This document shows, piece by piece, positions 1 through 9,323 of a DNA stretch of 64,000 nt. Within the stretch, counting starts at the first letter, position 1. Each line of letters starts with the position of its first letter. Origin of the DNA: Bacteroidota bacterium. GTDB lineage: Bacteria > Bacteroidota > Bacteroidia > Chitinophagales > Chitinophagaceae. Where the stretch lies: assembly GCA_016706595.1 (NCBI GenBank), contig JADJJH010000001.1, positions 682,001 through 746,000 on the forward strand. Reading direction: 5' to 3'. The notes beneath the pieces were generated by a model. The model was given only the letters and a program-made list of their open reading frames with translations, did not search any database and had not been told where the DNA came from. The position numbers were made by a program, and so were the translations under genes.

Positions 1-1893
1 GAAGGCGATATTACATGACAGACCTTCACGCATGCCATACACCAAATTGTCGTCGGCATTTAAAATGGCATAACCATTGGGGTCGACACTTTGTGCAACA
101 ACAGCTTTTACACGTGCTAATTGTTCAACGGTATCTATTCCACCTAAGCCAAGATGGTCGGCACTAATATTGGTTACGATGCCAATATCACATTTATGAA
201 AACCTAAGCCGGCGCGTAAAATTCCACCACGAGCACATTCAAGTACTGCAAAATCAACGGTTGGATCTTTCAAAACAAATTCTGCACTTACCGGCCCGGT
301 ACAATCGCCTTTCATCATCATGAGGTTTTGAATATACACACCATCGCTCGTGGTAAATCCAACTTTATGACCCATGCTTTTTACGAGATGCGCTGTTAAT
401 CGAGTAGTAGTAGTTTTACCGTTTGTTCCGGAAACAGCGATAATAGGAATGCGAGCTGAAGTTCCAGGAGGATATAACATATCTATCACAGGTTCGGCCA
501 CATTACGTGCAAGACCTTCGCTTGGATCGATATGCATACGGAAACCAGGGGCCGCATTGACTTCAAGAATAGCACCTCCATTTTCTTCGAGCGGAGTTGA
601 TAAATCAGAAGCCATAATATCGATACCACAAATATCTAAACCAATAATTCGCGCAATACGTTCGGCAAGAAAAATATTATTCGGATGAACATAATCGGTA
701 ACATCTGTTGACGTTCCTCCGGTACTTAAATTAGCAGTGGGTTTTAAATGCAAAATTTCTTTATTGGGAATTACACTCTCTAAAGTCAATTCCTTATCTA
801 ATAAAATCTTTTCAGTTACCGCATCCACTTTAATTTGAGTTAATACTTTTTCATGTCCAAAACCACGACGAGGATCTGCATTTACTTTATCAATTAATTC
901 GCGCAGTGTACTTTTCCCATCACCTGTAACACAAGCGGGTGTGCGTTTGGCAGCACAAATAAATTTATAATTAATTACCAATAATCTAAAATCATGACCG
1001 GTAATAAATTTTTCGCAGATAATACTCCGCGAATGCTTTTTTGCAATTTCGAGTGCTAATACCGCACTATCCCAATCTTTAATATCGGTGGTTGCACCCC
1101 GTCCGTGATTACCATTAATGGGTTTTAATACAATAGGGTAACCAATTCGTTTAATCGCGGCTTGTAATTCTTCTTCATCATGAATAATTCTTCCACTTGG
1201 TACAGGTACTTGTGCCGCTTCCAATAAATTCTTAGTATCTTCTTTATCACAAGCAATTTCAACGGCAATATTACTTGTAGTACTTGCAACGGTAGCTTGT
1301 ATGCGTCTTTGGTTAATACCATAACCGAGTTGTACTAACGAATTTCTGTTTAAACGAATCCATGGAATATTACGATTGATGGCTTCAGTAACGATAGATC
1401 CGGTACTTGGTCCGAGCCTTACTTTTTCGCGAATGACGCGAAGTTCTTGAATAAAAGATTCGACATCAAAATCATTGCCTTGAATTAAACGTTCAGCAAT
1501 TTCAACGGCGGCTTTTGCTGTTTGCACGCCTACTTCTTCTTCTACATACGAAAACACTACATGATAAACGCCTTTATGGCTAGCGCCTCTGGTTCTACCA
1601 AAACCGGTTTCCATACCGGCTAGTGTTTGCAATTCAAGAGCAATATGCTCAATCACATGACCCATCCAAGTGCCTTCCTCAACACGTTGAAAAAAACCAC
1701 CTTCAACACCTTCGCTACAACGATGGGAGATCATACTTGGAAACATATTTTTTATACGATCTAAAAAACCCGGAATAAGGTTTGTTGGTTTCTCTTCAAG
1801 ATCTTCCAAATCTAAAAGCATGACAATCAATTTATGTCGTTTAACGCTCCAATAGTTTGGACCTTTCATCACTTTTATCTCAAGTATTTTCAT
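1..1893 (-). CDS. cphA: Cyanophycin synthetase, 3' end outside the window
   Basis: The minus-strand reading frame is open from ATG at 1893 to the window edge and gives 631 residues of a protein usually about 875 long. Visible are the N-terminal CphA-type domain (starts MKILEIKVMKGPNYWS), an ATP-grasp domain from about residue 215 to 470 (VLKPINGNHGRG near its start, LEVNAAPGFRMH near its end) and the start of a Mur-ligase domain with P-loop GTNGKTTTT at about 489-497. The enzyme makes the Asp-Arg storage polymer cyanophycin by alternating ATP-dependent addition of Asp and Arg. The C-terminal Mur-ligase part is missing only because the window ends. Upstream lies a near-consensus promoter (TTG, 20 bases, TATATTGG). 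A cyanophycinase gene, often nearby in other genomes, is not in the window. Confidence 0.93.
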   Translation of the reverse strand, partial: MKILEIKVMKGPNYWSVKRHKLIVMLLDLEDLEEKPTNLIPGFLDRIKNMFPSMISHRCSEGVEGGFFQRVEEGTWMGHVIEHIALELQTLAGMETGFGRTRGASHKGVYHVVFSYVEEEVGVQTAKAAVEIAERLIQGNDFDVESFIQELRVIREKVRLGPSTGSIVTEAINRNIPWIRLNRNSLVQLGYGINQRRIQATVASTTSNIAVEIACDKEDTKNLLEAAQVPVPSGRIIHDEEELQAAIKRIGYPIVLKPINGNHGRGATTDIKDWDSAVLALEIAKKHSRSIICEKFITGHDFRLLVINYKFICAAKRTPACVTGDGKSTLRELIDKVNADPRRGFGHEKVLTQIKVDAVTEKILLDKELTLESVIPNKEILHLKPTANLSTGGTSTDVTDYVHPNNIFLAERIARIIGLDICGIDIMASDLSTPLEENGGAILEVNAAPGFRMHIDPSEGLARNVAEPVIDMLYPPGTSARIPIIAVSGTNGKTTTTRLTAHLVKSMGHKVGFTTSDGVYIQNLMMMKGDCTGPVSAEFVLKDPTVDFAVLECARGGILRAGLGFHKCDIGIVTNISADHLGLGGIDTVEQLARVKAVVAQSVDPNGYAILNADDNLVYGMREGLSCNIAF

Positions 1894-2039
1894 GTGTATT
1901 TATTTTTATAAACTCCAATATATAAAGGAATTTAAACAACAACAATTTTTTGGAACCTAAATTCAGAATAATACATCAAATTTCAACTTTGTTTTTTATC
2001 CAACATCGGAATCCTAACATCTTACCGATAAAAAAACAA

Positions 2040-4115
2040 CTATTCATTTTCAAAAAACTCATGAGCAGTTCCGGCGCGAGTATGTTCGAGTAATTTTTTA
2101 ACTATGGCATCAGCACGTTTTCCATGTTCATTAATTTTTTGAAGGTTTGATGTTAACATCCCTGCTGTTTCTTTTTTCTCAACTTCATTCTCGCTTTGTA
2201 AAAAATCATCCAACATTTCTTGAGAGATCTCTGAAAAATTATTGACAAAATTTAAAGGGTTTTGAATTTCATGCGCCACTCGTGATGCCATTACACCAAA
2301 AGCTGCTAATTTTTCGCTTTGCACTAATTGTTGTTGTGTATTTTTTAAGTCTGAGTAGGCCGTTTCTAACTGCAGATTAATAGATTTTGTTTTTTTATTT
2401 TGCATGTAAAAAACAATAGCTACAAAAATAATTCCTAACAATGCACCACCTAAACCAAAGCTTATTCCTAAGGTTCGTGAAGCGTTAAGTTTCTCAAGTT
2501 CTTTTTGAGTTTTAAGTAAATTAATTTCATTGTCTTTTTTCTCAGTTTCAAACTGAAATTGAAGGTTAGCCACAGCATTTGTTTTTTCATGACTCATAAT
2601 GCTATCGTTGAGTGAGGTAAACAGTTTATGAAAAGTGTAAGCCTTACCAATATTTTGTTGTTGTTCATACAATTCACTTAGCAATTTTGCAGCTTCACGT
2701 TGCAATCGCGCATCACCGCTAGCTTGTGAAAGCTGATAGGCTTCTTCTGCAAATATTAAAGCATTTTTCATGCGTGCTTCAAAACTTGAAATATTAAGCA
2801 ATTCACCATAAAGATCTGTTGATTTAACTTTTGAAAGCGTGCGAGCAAGACCTGTAAGATTGTCGGCAATATAGTATTGATATTCAATTTGCCGAGCTAA
2901 GACAACAGCCCGTTGATAGTAAATCATAGCACTATCTAATTTAGACAATCCTTCAAACGATTGTGCTAAGATTCCATAAGATTCTGTAATTCGATCTTTA
3001 CGTTGGAGCAGTTGACTGAATTGTAACATTTTACGCGCTTCTGCTAATGCCAATTCATACTTATGCTGGGCTATAAAAATTAATGAGTATTCTTGAAATA
3101 AGCCTGCTTTTTCAAAAGGATCTTGCTGCACAGTTGAAATTTCCTTTTGTTTATTTAAATAATTAAGGGCTTTACTATAATCACCCATTTCGCGATATAG
3201 CCATGCTAAATTATTTAAGCAATAAGAAGTTAAACTTTTAGATTTATAGATTTCGCAATACCTTAAGCAGAACAAATAACTTTGGATGGCTTTAGGGTAA
3301 TTTGCCTGATTACCATATAGTAAACCAAGTGAAGAATATGCATGCAGTAAATAATAAACATGATTCGATTTTTTGCCTAACACTATAGCTTGTTGAAGAT
3401 AATATTGAGCACTGTCATACATTGAAAGTAATGTATAAGTGCCACCCATACATATATAGGCTAATGCTAAATTATCTGATTGTATGGTTTTTCCAAATAT
3501 TGAGATGGCTTGCCTCATATCAAAAAGTGCCTTGTCTTTATTATCTGAATAAAAATTTATACTTGAAAGCGTAATAAGGACTAAACCAATTTTAATTTCA
3601 TTATGCGTTTCTTTAAAAATGCCTAATGCAGTATTGTAAAAATATTTTGCAGAATCGGGGTTGCCAAAATTGAAATAGGAACCTCCTCCTATAAGATAAG
3701 CGTCTCCTAAATTATTTTTATCAGATGATTTGGTGCTAAGGTTAATAACCTTATTACATAGATTTATACATGCTTGATGTTGATTATCATCCTGAAATGC
3801 GATCGCCTTGGTATTATATGCAGTAAGTAGTTCCTTTTGGTTTTTCAGTTTTTTACTTAGCGAAATTGCTTCATCGGCTAAAATAAAGGCTGAATCTAAT
3901 TGCATACTAGTATATACAAAAGCGAGCTGGTTAGTTATTACAAGCTTATGTTCATCTTCATGCTTGCATTTAATATAAAGTTTATGTAAGCTATCTAATT
4001 TTTTTTGCTGACCATTGGCACCAATATTCACAATACATACTAAGAGTAGAATAAAAATGAAACGAAGATTTTTATAATTAAGCTGTACGTTAAAATTTAA
4101 AACTCGTTGTATCAT
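2040..4115 (-). CDS. TPR-containing sensor kinase-like protein ending after the HisKA domain
   Basis: 691 residues. An N-terminal signal segment (FIFILLLVCIVNIGANGQ) is followed by tetratricopeptide repeats from about 55 to 480, a coiled coil, a transmembrane helix at about 549-572, another coiled coil and a dimerisation/phospho-acceptor (HisKA-type) helix pair with the H-box RVAHEIQNPLNFVNN (His about 615). The stop follows 76 residues after that His, so the HATPase_c domain (N, G1, G2 boxes) is entirely absent. The remaining 146 bases before cphA hold no trace of it. The same helix pair in the complete kinase at 48764-52141 is followed by a full ATPase domain. It could be a phosphotransfer or hetero-dimerisation partner, or a truncated kinase. 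The gene order places it directly upstream of cphA on the same strand. Confidence 0.85.
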   Translation of the reverse strand: MIQRVLNFNVQLNYKNLRFIFILLLVCIVNIGANGQQKKLDSLHKLYIKCKHEDEHKLVITNQLAFVYTSMQLDSAFILADEAISLSKKLKNQKELLTAYNTKAIAFQDDNQHQACINLCNKVINLSTKSSDKNNLGDAYLIGGGSYFNFGNPDSAKYFYNTALGIFKETHNEIKIGLVLITLSSINFYSDNKDKALFDMRQAISIFGKTIQSDNLALAYICMGGTYTLLSMYDSAQYYLQQAIVLGKKSNHVYYLLHAYSSLGLLYGNQANYPKAIQSYLFCLRYCEIYKSKSLTSYCLNNLAWLYREMGDYSKALNYLNKQKEISTVQQDPFEKAGLFQEYSLIFIAQHKYELALAEARKMLQFSQLLQRKDRITESYGILAQSFEGLSKLDSAMIYYQRAVVLARQIEYQYYIADNLTGLARTLSKVKSTDLYGELLNISSFEARMKNALIFAEEAYQLSQASGDARLQREAAKLLSELYEQQQNIGKAYTFHKLFTSLNDSIMSHEKTNAVANLQFQFETEKKDNEINLLKTQKELEKLNASRTLGISFGLGGALLGIIFVAIVFYMQNKKTKSINLQLETAYSDLKNTQQQLVQSEKLAAFGVMASRVAHEIQNPLNFVNNFSEISQEMLDDFLQSENEVEKKETAGMLTSNLQKINEHGKRADAIVKKLLEHTRAGTAHEFFENE

Positions 4116-4165
4116 TGAGGCGATTTTGATTAGGAAATAGAATACTAAAGATAAACAAGTACATT

Positions 4166-4192
4166 AAAAAAGGCTGCACATCGGCAGCCTTT
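4166..4192 (-). terminator. Rho-independent terminator after the 393-residue secreted protein gene
   Basis: Perfect 9-bp stem (AAAGGCTGC / GCAGCCTTT) with loop ACATCG. The A-run on the plus strand at 4166-4171 is a T-tract for minus-strand transcription, placing it 20 bases after the stop codon at 4212. Confidence 0.85.
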
Positions 4193-4211
4193 CTACTATA
4201 TTTAATGAAAT

Positions 4212-5393
4212 TTATTTCTTCAAAAACTTACGTGAAATATTCATACCATGTTTGTCACTTACTTTTAATATATAATTGCCGGCTTCAATTTGATCGAGAT
4301 TCATTTGTAATGAATTTAATCCTTGTTGTCCGGCAACTTTTGTTTCACGAATTACTTTCCCTTTTACATCAATAATGCTAAGATGTATTTGATAATTCCC
4401 TTTGCAATACACCTCTGCATGTATAATATCACTAGCCGGATTAGGATAAACACTAATAGAATTACCCGTTTCATCTCTTTCTAAATCTATAATATTACCT
4501 AAGATACTTGCTTTGCCATCAATATCAACTTGCTCAAGTCGATAATAGTTATGACCTGCTTTTGGCGAAGAATAATTGAATTCGTAATTCAGAGTGGAGC
4601 TACTATTACCATTTTCTGCTTTGGTATTTACTTTTGCAATATTGGTAAAATGAATACCATCTATACCATGTTGCAAATTGAAATAATCGCAGTTTTGTTC
4701 ATCACTGGTTGTCCATTGTAAGTTATCACATGTAGATGCTTTTTCACCTGTAAAGCTTGCCAAATTAACCGGTAGCGGTGTGGCAATCATATTAAAACCA
4801 AAATTCAATTTACCACTAGCTGTAGTACCAACTGTAGATGCGAATCCTCCAAACATGCGATCTTGTAAAGCGCCATTGGTAAGTGATAAACTATTTCCTA
4901 ATCCGCCCGATACTTTAATTTCAAGCACTAAGGATAAATTCGGATTGTATGGAAATGAACCATTTAAATTAATTCCGTACCATGAACTAGCTGCAGCACC
5001 AGTTAACGCGAAACCGCTTGCTTGAAAAAACATGGTAGTCATTCCGGTTACAAAATTATAAGAGCCACCCGGTGTGTTGCCAAATGATAAGCTTGTACCT
5101 ACATTTTGAGATAGAGAAATCGTAAAATTCGTATAGGGGTTCGATGAAACACCGGTGCCCATTTTTATAAAGATCTTAGAAATGTTGCCAAAATAGGCCG
5201 CAGAGCCTATGCCTGTTCCGCCTGCATTAAATTCATTCGGTCCGAAAATCCATTGGGCTTTCCTATATGTTGAAGACTGTAATGGATAATTGTTGTTAAG
5301 ATTACTGGCAAAAGTATTATAAAATTCAGGAACCTGAGCTTGCATTAAAAAGCTAGAAAGCAATGCAAAAGAGAGGAGTAGTATTTTTTTCAT
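4212..5393 (-). CDS. Secreted protein with type A T9SS C-terminal sorting domain
   Basis: 393 residues. It begins with a signal peptide (KKILLLSFALLSSFLMQAQ). The central part (about 20-210) is a Gly/Ser/Asn-rich beta-type region with no recognised catalytic motif. About 215-300 resembles the beta-sandwich linker common in Bacteroidota exoproteins (LPVNLASFTGEKASTCDNLQW). The last 80 residues start with SVYPNPASD and are a type A T9SS sorting domain, so the protein is expected to be secreted through the outer membrane and retained on the surface or released. It is a single-gene unit with its own terminator. Function of the passenger is not recognised. Confidence 0.85.
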   Translation of the reverse strand: MKKILLLSFALLSSFLMQAQVPEFYNTFASNLNNNYPLQSSTYRKAQWIFGPNEFNAGGTGIGSAAYFGNISKIFIKMGTGVSSNPYTNFTISLSQNVGTSLSFGNTPGGSYNFVTGMTTMFFQASGFALTGAAASSWYGINLNGSFPYNPNLSLVLEIKVSGGLGNSLSLTNGALQDRMFGGFASTVGTTASGKLNFGFNMIATPLPVNLASFTGEKASTCDNLQWTTSDEQNCDYFNLQHGIDGIHFTNIAKVNTKAENGNSSSTLNYEFNYSSPKAGHNYYRLEQVDIDGKASILGNIIDLERDETGNSISVYPNPASDIIHAEVYCKGNYQIHLSIIDVKGKVIRETKVAGQQGLNSLQMNLDQIEAGNYILKVSDKHGMNISRKFLKK

Positions 5394-6069
5394 GTTTTCT
5401 TATTTATTGTTTTTCATTAATCAAATGAAAGTTTGCTAAAAGTAATTGTACTCATTACAAACAACATTTAGCCTCATTTCATAAACTATAGAACTCCTTA
5501 TCACTTAAGGAATACTCTTTTTATTCTGCGTGAAATTATTTCAATTCAATCAAAACACAAAAAAAGCAGGCAATAATTTTACAGGCTGTATATAAATGAT
5601 AAATCTTCCATTCTCATAACCAGTAGATTTAAATCAATACTTTGTGCAAATGAAGATACTTTGAGAAGCTTTTTCCTTACAGAAAAAAATAGAGGATATT
5701 TTGGTGTTTACTGCGTATTGCGTAACTTTTTATCTCGGTTACGACTACAAATTATAAAACAATGTTCAGTAAGACCTATACAGACACAGCATACCACTGA
5801 AAAGTATTTGCTCGAAGGTAGCACATGAGGAGCTTGGCACTTTAAGTGGACTCTATAGCTTACGATCTATCAAATAAGCAAATAACTTCCAAGGGAATAA
5901 GCATATGATAATAGGTAACGTAGCTTAATTTTGTACATTTGAAAGGAAATCATAAAGAAACGTGTTGTATGATTTGACACATCCTAATGAAAAGCAGAAC
6001 TAGCTATCGATCATACCAAATAATCTAAGTGCTTGCAGTTAGGTATTTAAAAATTGAAAAAAAACTAAC
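5394..6069. other. Intergenic region between divergent genes, nothing coding seen
   Basis: 676 bases separate the divergent starts at 5393 and 6070. No convincing reading frame, RNA gene or repeat was found. One promoter-like TACATTTG box lies at 5934-5941 on the plus strand, but it has no TTG at the usual spacing and is 128 bases from the amn start. The length is unusual for this gene-dense window and could hold degraded sequence. Confidence 0.5.
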
Positions 6070-6840
6070 ATGAAAACCAAACAAGAAATCGTAAGCAATT
6101 GGTTACCAAGATATACCGGCGAAGATTTAGCCAATTTTGGTAAATATATCTTACTTACTAATTTCTCGCATTATGTTGAACTTTTTGCCAAACAACATAA
6201 ATGTAAAATCATAGGCAAAGGGAAACCTATGCAATGTGCCACTGCCGATGGAATTACCATTATAAACTTTGGGATGGGCTCGGCCTCTGCTGCAACTGTA
6301 ATGGATTTATTAACCGCAATTCCTCCAAAAGCAGTTCTGTTTTTGGGTAAATGTGGAGGTCTCAAAAAGAAAAACAAAGTAGGCGATTTAATTTTACCCA
6401 TCGCCGCCATACGTGGAGAGGGAACCAGTAATGATTACTTTCCTCCAGAAGTACCTGCCCTTCCGGCTTTTGCATTAGAGAAAGCCATTTCAACTACCAT
6501 TAGAGATAAAGGTTACGATTATTGGACAGGTACCTGTTACACTACGAATCGAAGGGTGTGGGAACATGATACCCAATTTAAAGATTACCTAAAACGCATT
6601 CGTCCCATGGCAATAGATATGGAAACAGCAACTATTTTTATTACCGGATTTTTTAATCATATTCCAACCGGCGCTTTATTATTGGTTAGCGACCAACCAA
6701 TGGTTCCTGAAGGGGTAAAAACGGCCGAAAGCGATCATTCGGTAACCGGTTCATTTGTTGATCGACATCTCAGTATTGGCATAGATTCGTTAAAACAATT
6801 GATTAATAATGGCGATACTGTGAAGCACCTTAAGTTTTAA
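6070..6840 (+). CDS. amn: AMP nucleosidase, short form
   Basis: 256 residues, PNP/UDP phosphorylase superfamily. It hydrolyses AMP to adenine and ribose 5-phosphate. Supporting segments are the phosphate-site-like IINFGMGSASAATVMDLL (about 73-90), LFLGKCGGLKKKNKVGD (about 105-121) and the ribose-binding-type RPMAIDMETATIF (about 180-192). The protein is about half the size of the E. coli enzyme because the N-terminal regulatory domain is missing, which is the usual Bacteroidota architecture. It is followed 50 bases downstream by the ABC ATPase gene on the same strand. Confidence 0.9.
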   Translation: MKTKQEIVSNWLPRYTGEDLANFGKYILLTNFSHYVELFAKQHKCKIIGKGKPMQCATADGITIINFGMGSASAATVMDLLTAIPPKAVLFLGKCGGLKKKNKVGDLILPIAAIRGEGTSNDYFPPEVPALPAFALEKAISTTIRDKGYDYWTGTCYTTNRRVWEHDTQFKDYLKRIRPMAIDMETATIFITGFFNHIPTGALLLVSDQPMVPEGVKTAESDHSVTGSFVDRHLSIGIDSLKQLINNGDTVKHLKF

Positions 6841-6889
6841 AACTATATGGTGAATTCATCACTACTTGCTTTTTCTTATATTTGTTTTT

Positions 6890-8599
6890 ATGAGAAAACC
6901 ATTGATCTCCGTAGAGAATTTTTCACTTGATTTTGTTACTGATGAAAAAATTACTCATGCCCTACAACATATTTCATTTCAAATTGAAAGAGGTAAGACA
7001 TTAGCTCTCGTTGGAGAAAGCGGTTCGGGAAAATCAGTAAGCGCTTTAAGTATTTTAAGATTATTACCATTACCACAGGCAAAAATGGTTTCAGGTAAAA
7101 TTATTTTTAATGAAGATGAAAAGGAAGGTATAGATTTAGCTCAGTTAGGTGAGAAAGAAATGAATTTGATTCGAGGAAAAAAAATTGGCATGATATTTCA
7201 AGAGCCTATGACTTCATTGAATCCATTAATGACATGCGGACAACAAGTAGCGGAAACACTTGTTATGCATAAAAAAATAAGTACATCACAAGCTTATCAT
7301 GAAACAATTAAATGGTTCGCTGAAGTAAAATTACCTGAACCTGAACTTATCTTTTCCAAATACCCTCATGAATTATCAGGCGGACAAAAACAACGGGTAA
7401 TGATTTCGATGGCCATTTGTTGTGAACCACTGTTACTCATAGCCGATGAACCTACAACAGCATTAGATGTAACCGTACAAAAAACAATTCTTGATTTATT
7501 GAAAGAATTACAGCGTAAAATGGGCATGGCCATATTATTTATTACACATGATTTAAGTTTGGTTAAATATCTAGCCGATGAAGTTCTTATCATGTATCAA
7601 AGCAGATGCATCGAATCGGGAAGTGTAGATAAAATATTTTCAAACCCTACAGAGACATATACGAAAGGATTACTTTCCTGCAGACCACCTACAACACACC
7701 GAGTAAAATTTTTGCAAACGGTACAAGAATTTATGAATGAGACCATTGAGATAAACCCACAAACAAATAGGGTTACTGCATCCACATTTGAAAATAAATT
7801 AAATGACCTAAGCAAACAAGCCATCATTTTTGAATGTAAGAACTTGGAGATTCATTATCCGCTAAGGACTAATTTCTGGGGCAAAGTAACTGCATGGCAT
7901 AATGCTGTGCAAGGCGTGAACCTACAAATCCATACCGGTGAAACCATGGGTCTTGTTGGCGAAAGTGGTTGTGGCAAAACGAGTGTGGGTAAGGCTATGG
8001 TATTGTTAAATAAAATTTCTGGTGGCGAAATTTTGTATAAAGGAAAAAATATTAGTGACTTTTCGCGTTCAGAATTAGCAGATTATAAGCGGCAAGTCCA
8101 AATTATTTTCCAAGACCCCTATTCATCCTTGAACCCAAGAATTAGTATTGGCCAAGCCATTAAAGAACCCATGGAGGTACATCAAATCCACAATGAAAAA
8201 AATCGTAAAGAAAAAGTAATTGACTTACTTAATAAAGTAGGATTACTTCCTGAGCATTACCATCGGTATCCACATGAATTTTCGGGTGGTCAACGACAAA
8301 GAATTTGTATTGCACGTACGCTTGCCTTAGAGCCAGAATTTATTATTTGTGATGAAAGCGTTTCGGCTTTAGATGTAAGTATACAAGCACAAGTATTAAA
8401 TTTATTATCGGTCTTGCGTGATGAATTTAATTTATCCTATCTTTTTATTTCACACGATTTAGGTGTCATTAAGCATATTAGTAATCGCGTGGCCGTAATG
8501 CACCAAGGTAAAATTTGCGAACTAAATGATGCCGAAACCATTTATCATTCTCCCAAAGCCGATTACACTAAGTTCCTTCTTGAAAGTACATTTTCTTAA
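6890..8599 (+). CDS. ABC transporter ATP-binding protein with two fused ATPase domains (oligopeptide type)
   Basis: 569 residues from ATG 6890. A longer frame from 6866 adds eight unlikely residues, and MRKPLISVENFSL is the natural start. Two complete ABC domains are present. The first has Walker A GESGSGKS near 42, signature LSGGQKQR near 162 and Walker B LLIADEPTTALD. The second has Walker A GESGCGKT near 357, signature FSGGQRQR near 464 and Walker B FIICDESVSALD, with Ser where Pro is usual. This is the DppD-DppF/YejF/GsiA fusion type that powers di/oligopeptide import. No permease or binding-protein gene is adjacent, so its membrane partners must be elsewhere. A TATATTTG box lies five bases before the start codon. 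Confidence 0.9.
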   Translation: MRKPLISVENFSLDFVTDEKITHALQHISFQIERGKTLALVGESGSGKSVSALSILRLLPLPQAKMVSGKIIFNEDEKEGIDLAQLGEKEMNLIRGKKIGMIFQEPMTSLNPLMTCGQQVAETLVMHKKISTSQAYHETIKWFAEVKLPEPELIFSKYPHELSGGQKQRVMISMAICCEPLLLIADEPTTALDVTVQKTILDLLKELQRKMGMAILFITHDLSLVKYLADEVLIMYQSRCIESGSVDKIFSNPTETYTKGLLSCRPPTTHRVKFLQTVQEFMNETIEINPQTNRVTASTFENKLNDLSKQAIIFECKNLEIHYPLRTNFWGKVTAWHNAVQGVNLQIHTGETMGLVGESGCGKTSVGKAMVLLNKISGGEILYKGKNISDFSRSELADYKRQVQIIFQDPYSSLNPRISIGQAIKEPMEVHQIHNEKNRKEKVIDLLNKVGLLPEHYHRYPHEFSGGQRQRICIARTLALEPEFIICDESVSALDVSIQAQVLNLLSVLRDEFNLSYLFISHDLGVIKHISNRVAVMHQGKICELNDAETIYHSPKADYTKFLLESTFS

Positions 8600-8624
8600 A
8601 AGGGTCACTCTATTTTTAATCGGT

Positions 8625-9323
8625 TTATTTTTTTAACGAAGGCAGTTGTCTTTCAGCTCCAAAATCTAAATGCCGACCTAATGTGCCCTTCAGTCGATAG
8701 ATAAAACTCTCACGTACAGCAATAGGTATAAATTGTTTGCATGCTGCAGCCTGGGTATCGATTTGAACATCTCGAATTTTCATATTACGTATGGTATCAA
8801 ATGAAATTGGAATATGTTGAATGTATGAAGCAAATCGCTTTTTAGTAAATTTACGTAGCAAAATACTTTGAAATGGATCGGTGGCTAATGCAATGCTTGA
8901 AAATTTATTCTCAAGAGCAATCAGATAAGAATAATATACATTTTCGGTGCTATGTTTAGCAATCGTATCATAATAAATATTTTTTGCAGGCACTCCTAAC
9001 TTTTGTGCATATAAGCCCATAACAGTTGCTTCATAATAAGGCGTGTACACTGCCCCACCCGAATAAATAATATTCTTCGCAATCCCTTTTGTAAATAGAT
9101 GAACGCTCCATAATACACGTGCTTTCATCACACTATCCCAAGTTCCATTATTTAAAGGCACGCCAGGAACAATAATCGCATCAAATTTTGGATTGCGTTT
9201 TACTAAATCTGTATTTATTTTATGAGCATGCTTCACAGCGAACATACAGGATGATAGTAATGCTAGCAAGCAAAATAAACTGCTGGAAATTACCGCTAAA
9301 TAATTGAATTCAAGCTTTCTCAT
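8625..9323 (-). CDS. DUF218/YdcF-SanA-like lipoprotein
   Basis: 232 residues with an N-terminal lipobox (ALLSSC, Cys26), so probably a periplasm-facing lipoprotein. The DUF218 core is visible as FDAIIVPGVPL near 48, the conserved IIYSGGAVYTPYYEA near 84 and HSTENVYYSYLIA near 122. In E. coli, family members such as SanA and ElyC affect envelope integrity and polyprenyl-carrier metabolism; the precise reaction here is unknown. Its start codon overlaps the stop codon of the tryptophan dioxygenase gene by one base (TAATG), so the two are probably translationally coupled. It converges with the ABC ATPase gene, with only 25 bases between the stops. Confidence 0.82.
   Translation of the reverse strand: MRKLEFNYLAVISSSLFCLLALLSSCMFAVKHAHKINTDLVKRNPKFDAIIVPGVPLNNGTWDSVMKARVLWSVHLFTKGIAKNIIYSGGAVYTPYYEATVMGLYAQKLGVPAKNIYYDTIAKHSTENVYYSYLIALENKFSSIALATDPFQSILLRKFTKKRFASYIQHIPISFDTIRNMKIRDVQIDTQAAACKQFIPIAVRESFIYRLKGTLGRHLDFGAERQLPSLKK

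Noticed and set aside
374..688. Plus-strand frame of 104 residues
   Set aside because: Antisense to the ATP-grasp/Mur-ligase junction of cphA, which is continuous and well conserved on the other strand.
2040..4115. HATPase domain hidden in another frame downstream of the short kinase
   Set aside because: Only 146 AT-rich bases lie before cphA and no N, G1 or G2 box is visible in any frame there.
5394..6069. Candidate small RNA or small ORF in the long gap
   Set aside because: No stable structure, terminator or start with an open frame of useful length was seen.
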